Source: an uncultured Intestinimonas sp.
Lineage (GTDB): Bacteria > Bacillota > Clostridia > Oscillospirales > Oscillospiraceae
NCBI RefSeq assembly: GCF_944387245.1
Contig: NZ_CALXEE010000002.1
Coordinates: 27,719-91,718 of the forward strand
Direction of reading: 5' to 3'
Length of the DNA: 64,000 bases
Below the pieces are notes generated by a model. It searched no databases. It had not been told where the DNA came from and was given only the letters and a program-made list of their open reading frames with translations. Position 1 is the first letter of the stretch; each line of letters begins with the position of its first letter. Both the position numbers and the translations under genes were made by a program. Positions 1-8,432 of this stretch are shown in pieces.

Positions 1-135
1 AGAAGCGTGCTTTATAAAAAAATAAATAAGTATCAGTTACGGCTGCGTATTGGGATGGACTAGACAGAAAAAATCAGGGGCACAGCAAATCAAGTAGGCA
101 GTTGCAACAAAGAATATGCGTGGCCTATAACAGCG

Positions 136-181
136 GCGGCGAAGAATTGTGCATGGTGCAATTCTTCGCCGCATTTTATTT
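136..181 (+). terminator. Rho-independent terminator of an upstream gene
   Basis: Perfect 14-bp stem (136-149 with 159-172, arm GCGGCGAAGAATTG) followed by ATTTTATTTT. It ends a transcript that enters from outside the window. The remaining bases 1-135 and 182-277 show no gene. Confidence 0.8.
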
Positions 182-277
182 TAAAAAGGGTACATTTCAT
201 TTCGGGGTGGCATAGGTGGTGCCGTATTAAAAATGGTAGGAACATCTGCACGTCAAATGAATCTTAAAATAAAGAAA

Positions 278-318
278 AATTCTCAATATAAAGACAAATA
301 TTCTTTCAAATGAGAATT
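278..318. promoter_or_regulatory. Candidate upstream activator site (inverted repeat)
   Basis: The arms AATTCTCA (278-285) and TGAGAATT (311-318) are exact inverted repeats in AT-rich DNA, 70-110 bp upstream of the -24/-12 promoter at 388. That is the usual place for a sigma-54 activator to bind. The activator for this operon is not adjacent inside the window. The assignment rests on position and symmetry only. Confidence 0.4.
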
Positions 319-387
319 GTAAAGTGAAAATACACAAAAAAACGCTTAAATATTATAAATTGTATCAAAATATAACAATGTGAAATT

Positions 388-403
388 TGGCACACTTGTT
401 GCT
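388..403 (+). promoter_or_regulatory. Sigma-54 (-24/-12) promoter
   Basis: TGGCAC-ACTTG-TTGCT matches the RpoN consensus TGGCAC-N5-TTGCW exactly. Transcription would start near 414, about 60 bases before the first gene of the operon at 476. Three other promoters in the window share this form. Confidence 0.88.
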
Positions 404-475
404 TAAGTTAAATCCAGAGGAAGAGCCACACAACTCTCGACAGGATCACTCAATTTTGAAAGGCAGGTATTTATT

Positions 476-1324
476 ATGTCTAATCTAAGCAACAAGCGCA
501 TCATTACTGTAGCTACAACTGGAGCATGGCCCACCAAGAAGAACAATCCCAATCTGCCGCTCCAACCGCCGGAGATCGTGGAGGAAGTCTATCAGTGCTG
601 GAAGGCGGGTGCCGCGATCGCGCATATTCATGTCCGCGATGAGGCGGGCAACGACTCCATGAAGGTAGAGACCTTCAAGAAGGTCATTGATCTGCTCCAT
701 GACAACCACCCCGACTGTGACATTATTCTAAACTTGACCGCCGCCGGCGGCATTGCTAACTCTGAGGACGACCGGATGGCACCCTTTAAGACGCTGAAGC
801 CGGAAATGGCCAGCTTCGACTGTGGTACCATGAACTGGATGCATATGGGTGTGTTCAACAACAATCCCCCCTTCCTGGAGAAGATGGGGCTCGCCATGCA
901 GGAGGTAGGTGTAAAGCCGGAGATCGAGGTTTTTGACACCGGTATGATTTACGATGCGGCATACTACCTGAAAAAGGGAATTCTCAAGGCCCCCTTACAC
1001 TTCCAGTTCTGCATGGGCTGTGCAGGCGGAATTTCGGCCACTGCTGAGAATCTGCTGTTTATGAAGCGTACGATGGAAGAGGTGGCGCCTGGTTCTACCT
1101 GGAGTGCCTTTGGCGTAGGAAAAGGTTCTATGGAGATCATGTACACTGCCATTGCCGCCGGCGGCAATATTCGCGTGGGCATGGAGGACAACGTAGTGTA
1201 CAAGGCGGGTGTTCTGGCTGAGAGCAACAAACAGCTGATCGAGCGGGCTCGTCGGGTGGTGGAGGAGTACGGCTGCGAGGTGGCCACCCCTGCCGAGGCA
1301 CGTCAGCTCCTGGGGCTGGTCTGA
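476..1324 (+). CDS. Beta-keto acid cleavage enzyme (BKACE/Kce family)
   Basis: This 282-aa protein belongs to the DUF849 family, whose founder Kce condenses 3-keto-5-aminohexanoate with acetyl-CoA to give acetoacetate and a new CoA ester. The zinc-site signature is visible: HIHVRD supplies His50 and His52, and the GMED motif supplies Glu237, as in characterised members. It is first in a sigma-54 operon with a GntP permease and an NAD-dependent 3-hydroxy dehydrogenase. The likely substrate is therefore the beta-keto acid made by that dehydrogenase. No lysine-fermentation genes lie nearby, so a strict Kce role is not supported. Carnitine-type or other 3-hydroxy carboxylates are alternatives. 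An AGGCAG ribosome site precedes the ATG. Confidence 0.85.
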   Translation: MSNLSNKRIITVATTGAWPTKKNNPNLPLQPPEIVEEVYQCWKAGAAIAHIHVRDEAGNDSMKVETFKKVIDLLHDNHPDCDIILNLTAAGGIANSEDDRMAPFKTLKPEMASFDCGTMNWMHMGVFNNNPPFLEKMGLAMQEVGVKPEIEVFDTGMIYDAAYYLKKGILKAPLHFQFCMGCAGGISATAENLLFMKRTMEEVAPGSTWSAFGVGKGSMEIMYTAIAAGGNIRVGMEDNVVYKAGVLAESNKQLIERARRVVEEYGCEVATPAEARQLLGLV

Positions 1325-1366
1325 GTTCGGAAAAGAGAATTGCTAAATATGTGAGGAGGGGTTTCA

Positions 1367-2665
1367 GTGTCATTTGCTCTGGGGTTAGGCGGTATTATCG
1401 TTGCCCTGGTCTTTCTGACTGTTGCGGTCTATAAGGGCTGGAGCATTCTTTACAGCAGCATTATCACAGTCATTATCATCGCCGTTACAAACGGATTAAA
1501 CCTCTATGAGGCGTTATCGGTCAACTATGTCAGCAGCTTTACCTCCTATGCCGCCTCCTATTTCATCCTGTTTTGTGAAGGGGCTATGCTGGGCAAGCTG
1601 TATGATGTCAGCGGTGCCGCCTGGAAAATCGGCAAAACGGTTGTGGAAAGGTGCGGCACCAAATTTGCCTTGGTAGGCTATATCGCCGTGGCCGCCATTC
1701 TGGAGTACGGCGGCATTTCCACCTTCGTCATCTGCTTTGTGTTGCTGCCCCTGGCTAAGCCCATCTTCAAGGAGACTGGTACCCCCTGGTACATGTGGCC
1801 GGCCATCACCATTGTCCCCATTATCGGGCCCGAGCTCATGACACCCGGAGGTCTGCAGACTCACAACATTATTCCCACTCAGATTCTGGGCACCGAGCTT
1901 ACCGCCGCGCCGGTGATGGGCACAGTATTTACAGTCCTCTACTTTGCAGTGTGTGGCATATATATCGTATTTGAGCTGAAACGGGCAAAAAACGTAGAAT
2001 GGAAACGCAATTCTCTGCCGCCGGTCGATCCGTCTGATGCCGGTGCCGAGCGGGACAACCCACCCAATATCATAGCTTCTATCATTCCGATTCTTGTGGG
2101 CGTTCTGCTGATAAATGTTGCAAAGCTTCAGCCTATCTATGGTTTGGGCATCAGCGCCATCCTGGGAATCATTCTCTTCTATCGCAATATTCCAAAGGGC
2201 AGTATGGTGCCTACCCTGAATGAGGGCTTTGCAAACGGTGTCATGCCCCTCATTATGGTCACCGCTGTGGTGGGCATTGCCCAAGTGGTGGCTCAGACCG
2301 ATGCCTTTGTAGTGGTGCGGGATGAGTTGCTTACCTTCAGCAGCACCTCCAAAGTCGCCACCGCTCTCTCCGTCGTGGGCATTACCAACGTGATGGCCCT
2401 TATCTGTGGCTCGGCCTCCGGCGCAATCGCGATGACTCTGGACATGTTCAGTGATGCTTGGCTGGCTGCCGGCCTGGACCCGGAGTGGATCCACCGCATT
2501 GTTACGACGGCCTCCGGCGGCTTTGATACGGTACCCTGGAACTCTTTTGTGGTGCTTATGCTGACCATGAGCAAACTGGATCACAAGAGATCCTACATGC
2601 CCGTCTTCTGGGTCTCCCTGGTGGCTCCAATCCTGATTTCCTTGCTGGGAGTATTCTTTATCTGA
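1367..2665 (+). CDS. GntP-family carboxylate permease
   Basis: A 432-aa very hydrophobic protein with about 12 predicted membrane spans and the GntP-family layout, including conserved glycine-rich segments such as LEYGGISTF and CGSASGA. The family imports gluconate and other organic acids with protons. The start is GTG, seven bases after GAGGAGGGG. It lies 42 bases after the cleavage enzyme and 38 bases before the dehydrogenase, so it should import the substrate of that pathway. Two further GntP-type permeases occur at 45568 and 49411, each in its own sigma-54 operon. Confidence 0.82.
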   Translation: MSFALGLGGIIVALVFLTVAVYKGWSILYSSIITVIIIAVTNGLNLYEALSVNYVSSFTSYAASYFILFCEGAMLGKLYDVSGAAWKIGKTVVERCGTKFALVGYIAVAAILEYGGISTFVICFVLLPLAKPIFKETGTPWYMWPAITIVPIIGPELMTPGGLQTHNIIPTQILGTELTAAPVMGTVFTVLYFAVCGIYIVFELKRAKNVEWKRNSLPPVDPSDAGAERDNPPNIIASIIPILVGVLLINVAKLQPIYGLGISAILGIILFYRNIPKGSMVPTLNEGFANGVMPLIMVTAVVGIAQVVAQTDAFVVVRDELLTFSSTSKVATALSVVGITNVMALICGSASGAIAMTLDMFSDAWLAAGLDPEWIHRIVTTASGGFDTVPWNSFVVLMLTMSKLDHKRSYMPVFWVSLVAPILISLLGVFFI

Positions 2666-2703
2666 TCCCCCAATGAGAACTTGTTTAATAAAGGAGGAAT
2701 ATA

Positions 2704-3651
2704 ATGATGATTCACACTATTACTGTTGTAGGCGCTGGCACGATGGGCCACGGCATTGCCCATACCTTTTCCAGACATGGATATCAAGTCCATCTGTATG
2801 AGCCCTTTGAGGCCGTGCGCACGGCTGCCCCGGATAAAATCCGCACTGAGCTCCAGTTTATGGTGGATGAGGGATACATCACCCCGGCCGATCTGGAGAC
2901 CGGCATAAATAATATTACCATGTTCGATGATCTGGAGGCTGCCGCCAAGGATGCCGACTATGTCATTGAGGCCTGTCCGGAAAAGTTGGAACTTAAACAG
3001 GAGCTCTTTGCTCAGCTGGACAAAATTTGTAAGCCAACCACCATTTTTGCCACCAATACCTCCAGCCTGAAACTTTTCGAGATGATTGCCCAATTACCCG
3101 AGGAGCGCAAAAAACGTTGCATGGTGAGCCACTGGTATAACCCTGCCTACCTGATCCCCATTGCTGAACTCTCCAAGTTCGGAAACATGGATGAGGAGAC
3201 CTTTCAGGAGGTCTATGACCTCTATGTTGCCTGCGAAAAGCAACCTGTCCGGGTGCTTAAGGATATTGCTGGGATGGTAGCCAATCGCATTCTCCATGCC
3301 CAGGCCCGGGAGTGCTTCTATCTGGCCGAGATCGGTGCCGCATCCCCGGAGGATATCGACAAGGCCCTGAAATATGGACCCTGCTTCCGCAATGCTACCA
3401 CTGGCATGTTGGAGGTGGCTGATATGGGAGGACTAGACATATGGCTGGCGACCGAGGACAACATGTTCCCGGTGCTGTGCAATGGAGATAAGGCCTGCTC
3501 CGCCATGAGAGAGTTGGTAGAGGCCGGGCACTTGGGCATTAAGACAGGACAGGGCTTCTTTTCCTATCCCGAGGAGAAACGTACCCGGACTCAGATGGAG
3601 TTTTACAAGCGCCTTATCGTCCAGCTCAAGGCCAGCAAAGCCTACGGCTGA
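2704..3651 (+). CDS. 3-hydroxyacyl dehydrogenase-family NAD oxidoreductase
   Basis: A 315-aa protein with an N-terminal Rossmann fold (GAGTMG at residues 10-15) and the C-terminal 3HCDH helical domain. It oxidises a 3-hydroxy group with NAD. It is longer than typical butyryl-type Hbd (about 282 aa), and the usual acyl-CoA motif HFFNPAPVM is replaced by HWYNPAYLIPIAEL. It is thus closer in length and motif to carnitine- and gulonate-type dehydrogenases that act on free hydroxy acids. AGGAGG lies six bases before the first ATG; a second ATG follows directly. It is last in the operon, and its product would feed the BKACE enzyme. Confidence 0.8.
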   Translation: MMIHTITVVGAGTMGHGIAHTFSRHGYQVHLYEPFEAVRTAAPDKIRTELQFMVDEGYITPADLETGINNITMFDDLEAAAKDADYVIEACPEKLELKQELFAQLDKICKPTTIFATNTSSLKLFEMIAQLPEERKKRCMVSHWYNPAYLIPIAELSKFGNMDEETFQEVYDLYVACEKQPVRVLKDIAGMVANRILHAQARECFYLAEIGAASPEDIDKALKYGPCFRNATTGMLEVADMGGLDIWLATEDNMFPVLCNGDKACSAMRELVEAGHLGIKTGQGFFSYPEEKRTRTQMEFYKRLIVQLKASKAYG

Positions 3652-3671
3652 CCGCGAAAAGAAAAGAAGAC

Positions 3672-3697
3672 AGCCCTGCCGGCTTTCCGGCAGGGCT
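3672..3697. terminator. Bidirectional terminator hairpin
   Basis: Perfect 11-bp stem AGCCCTGCCGG with a CTTT loop between convergent genes. On the minus strand it is followed by a T-rich tail (complement of 3654-3670), so it terminates the M23 gene well. It also follows the hydroxy acid operon on the plus strand. Confidence 0.7.
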
Positions 3698-3723
3698 GCT
3701 TAGCTTGGCCTGTTCCGTTAACT

Positions 3724-3762
3724 AACGGGGGTCACCTGAGCTGTGCTCAGGTGACCCCCGTT
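3724..3762. terminator. Convergent-gene hairpin
   Basis: Perfect 18-bp stem (3724-3741 with 3745-3762, arm AACGGGGGTCACCTGAGC) with a three-base loop, eight bases past the stop of the minus-strand M23 gene. It has no clear U tract and probably acts together with the hairpin at 3672. Confidence 0.6.
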
Positions 3763-3769
3763 ATCAGCG

Positions 3770-5299
3770 TTAATTGAGGTAGGCGGAAGGGTTGACGGCG
3801 GTGCCGTTGATGCGGATCTCGAAGTGGCAGTGGCTGCCGGTGGAGCGACCGGTGGAGCCGGCCTTGGCGATGACCTGGCCCTGATAGACCTTGTCGCCGG
3901 CGGAGACCAGCAGGCTGGAGTTGTGGCCGTAGTAGGTCTGCTCGCCGTTGCCGTGGTCGATGATGACCAGGTAGCCATAGCTGCCCTTGTAGCCGGCGAA
4001 GGTGACGGTGCCGCCGTCGGAGGCCTTCACGCTGGTGCCGTAGGGGACGGCGATGTCCAGGCCGGAGTGGTAGCTGTAGGAGCCGAAGATATACCGGTAG
4101 CCGAACCGGGAGGTGATGGAGCCGTACACCGGCCAGATATAGTTGCCGGTGGGGTACCAGGTGGGACGCTCCTTGGTGCCCACGGCGATGACCTTCTCGG
4201 TGGCCTCACGGACGGTGGTGGAGGAGGTGATATTCCGCTCCCGCTCTACGCCATTGACGTAGGTCACGTCGGCGGTGATGAGGGCCTCGCCGGGGACGCC
4301 CTCGTCCAGGACCTTGGAGTCGCCCTGGTACATGCTGTCGTCCTCCACCTCGCGGACGGGACACTCAATGGCCTCGGTGTAGGTGAGGGAGTCCACCGTC
4401 TCCACGCCCAGGAAGGGGATCTCCTCCTTGATGTTGAGGATCTGACCGATATAGAGCTTGTTGATGTCCACGTCGGGGTTGAGGGCCTCCATCTCGGCCA
4501 TGGTCATGTCGTTGTCGAAGGCCAGGGCCATGAAGGTGTCGCCCTTCTGGACCTCATAGGTGGTCTGGCCGTTGGTGTTGGCGGTGAGGGCGGCCATCAT
4601 GTCGGTCACGTCCTGCTCCACGTCGGAGGGGACGTACTCCCGGGTGATGTGGACGTTCTTGGTGTAGTTCACAGAAATGGTGTTATCGTTGACATAGGGG
4701 GCGGCCAGGTCCTCCAGCAGCTGGTCCAGGGCGGCCCGGTCCTCGGCGGCGCCCACCAGCTGGCCGTCCACGGTGAGGACGTAGCTCTTCATGACCTCGC
4801 CGATCTGATCGAAGAGATAGGTCTCCAGCTCGGCGGAAGGGGTGAGCTCATCCTGCTCCACCAGGGCCGAGGCGTAGGTCACGGTGTGGTCCAGGGTGTA
4901 GTCATAGCCCAGGATCTCACTGGCCCGCTCCGCCACCCGGGCCTCGGCCTGCTCAAAGACGGCCTGGTCCCGGACCACGCCCACGTCGGTACCGTCCACG
5001 GTGACTACATAGGCGGGGGTGTACATGGTGCCCACCACGGCCGCCACGCCGATGACGGCGCTGATGGCCAGGAAGGGCAGCGGCGCCATCTTGGGCTTGC
5101 CGGCGATGGCCGACCAGGCCCGGTGATAGACCCGGGTGCCCTGCCGGTGGAGCACCTGGCTCCTGGCGCCGGCGGCGTCCATGAATTTGGAAAACCGCTC
5201 CTTCAGGCGCTCGGCCCTCTCTTCCCCGGCGGGGACGGAGCCTTTGCGCTGCCGACGGCGCGGCAGTTCTCGCTGTGGTGAATGCAGGATTTCATCCAT
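3770..5299 (-). CDS. M23 peptidoglycan endopeptidase with LysM and G5 domains
   Basis: A 509-aa envelope protein: cytoplasmic basic N-terminus, one membrane span near residues 71-93, a coiled middle region, LysM (YEVQKGDTFMAL onward, about residue 245), a G5 domain, and a C-terminal M23 metallopeptidase. Zinc ligands are intact in HSGLD and HCHFE, so it should cut peptide cross-links in the wall. The start chosen is the ATG at 5299, eight bases after GGAGG; an in-frame ATG 25 codons upstream lacks a ribosome site and would spoil the topology. The LysM-G5-M23 order is common in spore-forming clostridia, where such enzymes act in growth or engulfment. Confidence 0.88.
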   Translation of the reverse strand: MDEILHSPQRELPRRRQRKGSVPAGEERAERLKERFSKFMDAAGARSQVLHRQGTRVYHRAWSAIAGKPKMAPLPFLAISAVIGVAAVVGTMYTPAYVVTVDGTDVGVVRDQAVFEQAEARVAERASEILGYDYTLDHTVTYASALVEQDELTPSAELETYLFDQIGEVMKSYVLTVDGQLVGAAEDRAALDQLLEDLAAPYVNDNTISVNYTKNVHITREYVPSDVEQDVTDMMAALTANTNGQTTYEVQKGDTFMALAFDNDMTMAEMEALNPDVDINKLYIGQILNIKEEIPFLGVETVDSLTYTEAIECPVREVEDDSMYQGDSKVLDEGVPGEALITADVTYVNGVERERNITSSTTVREATEKVIAVGTKERPTWYPTGNYIWPVYGSITSRFGYRYIFGSYSYHSGLDIAVPYGTSVKASDGGTVTFAGYKGSYGYLVIIDHGNGEQTYYGHNSSLLVSAGDKVYQGQVIAKAGSTGRSTGSHCHFEIRINGTAVNPSAYLN

Positions 5300-5640
5300 G
5301 CAGGTGATGCCTCCCTTGCACGATCTACAGAAATTCCGACTGGAATAGTCGGACAAAAATGACAAACCGATCATAAATAATTACAAAAGGTTACAAAGAA
5401 ATGATACACGCTTTCCCCCCCACCGTCAAGTCCTTTTTGGTCGAAGTGGGTCGGGTGGCACAGCACTTTTTAAACAAGAAAAAGTGAATATATCATTGGT
5501 TTACAATGTTATTTGGCATGTTTTGTCGATGTGGGACCTGAAATGGGGGGCTTGTTCCCCCGGCGCCGAGGGAAAATTTCGTGATTTTGCCGTAACAATT
5601 CTGTAACATAACGAGAAAGATCGCCCGCCTTAACTTCCAG
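5300..5640. other. Intergenic region, AT-rich leader of the M23 gene
   Basis: No credible reading frame. It holds the M23 ribosome site (GGAGG near 5310), a small palindrome (CCGAC...GTCGG near 5333-5352) and several TGTAAC-like repeats. No promoter of convincing quality was found. Confidence 0.5.
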
Positions 5641-5695
5641 AAAATAACTAAAAAGGCACTCTCGCCCTTCGGCTTCCACCGGTGGGCGGGAGTGC
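5641..5695 (-). terminator. Rho-independent terminator of the SLH gene
   Basis: A 12-bp stem (5656-5667 with 5684-5695, one G-T pair) is followed on the minus strand by CTTTTTAGTTATTTT. It lies 53 bases past the SLH gene stop. Confidence 0.85.
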
Positions 5696-5748
5696 GCAGA
5701 ATGTCAGGAGACGTTGTTTGACTAAAAATGGTGGAGGTGCCGGCTTTG

Positions 5749-6369
5749 TCAGCCCACGGCAGGGGTCATGAGGCGCTGAAGGATGACGGCCAGCTGGGCC
5801 CGGGTGGCGGCGCCGGCGGGCTCCAGGTTGCCCTCGTCGGTACCGGTGATGAATCCGGCGCCCACGGCGTGGGCCATGCCCTCCTTGGCCCAGGTGTGGA
5901 CGCTGTCCACATCGTTATAGATGTCCAGGACGCCGTTGGCCAGCTCCTGACCGGCGTACTGGCTGTACCGGTAGAGGAAGACGGACAGCTGTTCCCGGGT
6001 GACGATGCTGCCGCCGCCGAAGGTGCCGTCACCCAGGCCGCTGGCCACGCCTGTCTCCTGGGCCCAGGCCACGGCGTCGGCGTAGTAGTACCAGTCCTCC
6101 ACGTCGGGGAAGGTGCTGGGGGCGCTGGGGGCGGGGCTGCCGGAAAGCCGCCAGAGGACGGCCATCACCATGCCCCGGGTCACCTGCTCGTCGGGGGAGA
6201 AGGTGGCGGCGGTGGTGCCGTTCATGATGCCGGCGGCAGAGACCTCGTTCACCGCCTGGGCGTACCAGGCGTCGGAGGCCACATCGGTAAAAGCGGCGGC
6301 GGAGGCGGGCAGGGCGGTGCCGACGGCCAGACCCAGGGCCAGAAGCCACGCGCAGATCGTTCGTTTCAT
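5749..6369 (-). CDS. Secreted protein of three SLH domains
   Basis: A 206-aa protein: signal peptide (MKRTIC, hydrophobic core, cleavage after ALPASA), then three SLH repeats filling the mature chain (AFTDVASDAWYAQAV, FPDVEDWYYYADAV and a third starting near DIYNDV). SLH triplets bind secondary wall polymer. As nothing but SLH is present it could be a small S-layer-associated or wall-organising protein. The ATG at 6369 was chosen because the signal peptide begins there and AGGTG precedes it; the open frame continues upstream without signal-like sequence. Confidence 0.85.
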   Translation of the reverse strand: MKRTICAWLLALGLAVGTALPASAAAFTDVASDAWYAQAVNEVSAAGIMNGTTAATFSPDEQVTRGMVMAVLWRLSGSPAPSAPSTFPDVEDWYYYADAVAWAQETGVASGLGDGTFGGGSIVTREQLSVFLYRYSQYAGQELANGVLDIYNDVDSVHTWAKEGMAHAVGAGFITGTDEGNLEPAGAATRAQLAVILQRLMTPAVG

Positions 6370-6499
6370 CCTTGGAGTCACCTGCTTTTCTCTGTCCCGC
6401 CGGTGAGAGGGGCGGGCATCGTATTTGAGCAGGGTACATTTTATCCTACTTTTGTTTCTAAACTGTGAACAAGGGCGAAAAAAAGAAAAAGGACCCCGG

Positions 6500-6769
6500 T
6501 CAGATGGCCAGGGCCCAGTTGAGGAGGAGGAGAAGGCCGAAGCCCGGGGCGCCCAGGAGGGCCATGACCAGGGCGTTGGCCAGGTTGACCCCCAGGGAGC
6601 AGCCCAGGAGGGCGCCCAGGGGGCTGAAGGCGGCCAGGGCGCCCAGGGAGACCAGGGTGCGCAGGCACAGGCCGCCCAGGCAGCGGATGGGCTCCCGCAG
6701 GAGGAGCAGGGCGCCCACCGCCGTGAGGCCCACCAGCAGCCAAGGCAGGGTGTCACCCAGCATGGCCAT
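6500..6769 (-). CDS. bofA: BofA-family pro-sigma-K processing inhibitor
   Basis: An 89-aa protein with two or three hydrophobic segments and the BofA signature near the C-terminus (GVNLANALVMALLGAPG, residues 60-76). In Bacillus BofA holds the SpoIVFB protease inactive in the outer forespore membrane until late sporulation. It overlaps the yaaL gene by 17 bases. The yaaL-bofA order is the Bacillus one, although recR is not next to it here. This is good evidence for a spore former. A second ATG two codons on (6763) is possible. Confidence 0.85.
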   Translation of the reverse strand: MAMLGDTLPWLLVGLTAVGALLLLREPIRCLGGLCLRTLVSLGALAAFSPLGALLGCSLGVNLANALVMALLGAPGFGLLLLLNWALAI

Positions 6770-7022
6770 CCTCGGTCACCTGCCCTTCCAGGCCCTTGAC
6801 CCGGCGCAGCAGGTAGGCGTACCGGGCCTGGAGGGAATTGATCTCAAAGACGTAGGACTCGATGAGGTCGGGGTCGTCGGTGCCGTTGAAGCCGGCGTAG
6901 GCCTGGTTGATGAGGACGCGGGTGCGGTCCAGGCCCTCCTTCAGGGCCCGGAGCTCCCCCTCCCGTACGCTCTCCCCTTTGCGGCGGAAAAAAAAGACTT
7001 TTTTGCGCTGGGCCTCCACCAT
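6753..7022 (-). CDS. yaaL: YaaL/DUF2508 family protein
   Basis: An 89-aa charged, helical, probably cytoplasmic protein (MVEAQRKKVFFFRRKG, then long helices with YVFEINSLQARYAYLLRRVK). It matches the small DUF2508 family that precedes bofA in Bacillus and clostridia. Function unknown. The ATG at 7022 lies seven bases after AAAGGAGG. It is co-transcribed with bofA (17-base overlap). Confidence 0.78.
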   Translation of the reverse strand: MVEAQRKKVFFFRRKGESVREGELRALKEGLDRTRVLINQAYAGFNGTDDPDLIESYVFEINSLQARYAYLLRRVKGLEGQVTEDGHAG

Positions 7023-7368
7023 GGCAGCGCCTCCTTTCCGGTCGTACCTGTTTTCAGTAGACTCTATGCCTATTCTGGACAAATATGACAGGCTCTATAC
7101 CAGAAAATGGTGTGTATGTTCCGTATGGGCCGGGACATACTAGACTCGGACAGGCCGAAAGGCAGTCCGCTGGACCTGGACAAAGACCTCTCCTTTTAAG
7201 CCGGTGCCGGGTGACGTCACCCTCTGGCGAAAGGCGAAAGGACGGGGCGTTTCCTCCGACGAAGGGGGAGACGGACAGCGGAATTGGACTCTGTGGTCCC
7301 TGTCCCGCAAATCCGGGCCGGTCCGGGTCGGGGCAATGTCCCCGGCCAGACGGACCGGGCACGGTAAA
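7023..7368. other. GC-rich intergenic region without a gene
   Basis: 346 bases between yaaL and the phospholipase terminator. It has several short GC-rich inverted repeats (for example GGGTGACGTCACCC near 7208-7221). I compared it by eye with SRP RNA and common riboswitch cores and recognised none. Confidence 0.4.
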
Positions 7369-7403
7369 AAGGCCCTCCGCCGGGTAATCCGGCGGAGGGC
7401 CTT
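7366..7403 (-). terminator. Rho-independent terminator
   Basis: Perfect 15-bp stem (7369-7383 with 7389-7403) with loop GTAAT, followed on the minus strand by TTTTTACC. It lies 36 bases past the phospholipase C-like gene. Confidence 0.9.
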
Positions 7404-7438
7404 CAGCATACATTTCTATATTTATGGTAGAGCCAACC

Positions 7439-8278
7439 TCAATAGGCGGGGGCGGAGGTGGGGATGCCGTGGAACTCCTCCCGGGGCAGGAGCCCCTTGA
7501 AGTCCCGGTCCAGCCAGGGGTCCAGGGCGGCGCCGGTCTCCACGGCCCGGAAGAGCCGGGCGATCTGATTGGCGGCCTCGGGGACGGTGTCGGCCAGGCG
7601 GCGGGTGAGGAAATCGTTGCTCTTGGCAAACCGGCTGTGGGAGTCGGCAGTGAGAAAGACCCCCCGGAGGGCCCGCAGGGCGGGCAGGGTGCCCACCAGA
7701 CGGTTCACCGGGCGGCTGAGCTTGTGGCCGGAGAGCCGGGCGAAGAGGGCGGTGTCCCGGCACATGGAGCGGTAGCCCTCCTCCACCTGCTCGGGGGAGG
7801 ATTTGACATAGGCCCGGGCGGCGGCGGCAAAGACGGCGGCCTCCGGCGGGGCGGGCAGGTAGGACTTGCCCAGGGAGACCAGCCCCGCCCGCTCCATGAG
7901 GAGCCGGTCGAACTCGGCCTCCATGGCCAGATGGGTCACGGGGCCGGCGGCGGCCTGCTGGTCCACCCACTTGTGGCAGGCGTGGTCCAGGGCCAGGTGG
8001 CACAGGAAGCCGGCGGCATAGCCGGAGGCCATGGGAAGCCCCTCCTCCAGAGCGCCCCGGAGCCGCTCAAAGGCGGGCATGGCGGATTTGGCGTGCATGG
8101 TCATGCCCTCCCGGCGGACGGCGTTGGGCCGCCCCACACGGTAGAAAAAGAGAGGGTCCGGGCCCAGACAGCCCAGGTCGAAGGCGGGCCGCTCCCGCTC
8201 CAGGCGCAGGCGCAGTTCCCGGGGCAGGCGGTCCAGACACTGGGCGCCGAAGGTCAGATGGGCAAAGTAGTTGGGCAT
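7439..8278 (-). CDS. Zinc-dependent phospholipase C-family protein
   Basis: A 279-aa protein of the PF00882 type, common in clostridia. The His/Asp-rich metal residues typical of the fold are visible: MPNYFAHLTFG at the N-terminus, CLGPDPLFF, MTMHAKSAMPAF, and GFLCHLALDHACHKWVD near residue 105. No signal peptide is seen, so it is probably cytoplasmic, unlike secreted alpha-toxin. The substrate is unknown. The ATG at 8278 follows AAGGAGAG by nine bases. The gene stands alone between two terminators. Confidence 0.8.
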   Translation of the reverse strand: MPNYFAHLTFGAQCLDRLPRELRLRLERERPAFDLGCLGPDPLFFYRVGRPNAVRREGMTMHAKSAMPAFERLRGALEEGLPMASGYAAGFLCHLALDHACHKWVDQQAAAGPVTHLAMEAEFDRLLMERAGLVSLGKSYLPAPPEAAVFAAAARAYVKSSPEQVEEGYRSMCRDTALFARLSGHKLSRPVNRLVGTLPALRALRGVFLTADSHSRFAKSNDFLTRRLADTVPEAANQIARLFRAVETGAALDPWLDRDFKGLLPREEFHGIPTSAPAY

Positions 8279-8365
8279 GACCGCTCTCTCCTTTTTTATA
8301 AAACGGGTATCAAGTGGTATTCTACCACCATTTCCGTCCCGGGAAAAGTGGGAAATTTGCCAAAG

Positions 8366-8398
8366 AAAAAAAGCGCCCGGCGAAGGTCCGCCGGACGC
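8366..8398 (-). terminator. Rho-independent terminator
   Basis: A 10-bp stem (8373-8382 with 8389-8398, one mismatch) followed on the minus strand by seven T. It ends the HTH regulator gene. Confidence 0.85.
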
Positions 8399-8432
8399 CG
8401 GGGCTGCAGATCCGGCCGGTCTGGAGGCATTT

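Noticed and set aside
3824-5281. A 485-codon plus-strand frame opposite the M23 gene
   Set aside because: Antisense artefact; the minus strand shows LysM, G5 and the intact M23 zinc motifs.
7023-7368. Possible structured RNA (SRP RNA or riboswitch) upstream of yaaL
   Set aside because: The yaaL-bofA context in Bacillus is near the SRP RNA gene, but the conserved SRP helix-8 sequence is absent on both strands, and I matched no riboswitch core.
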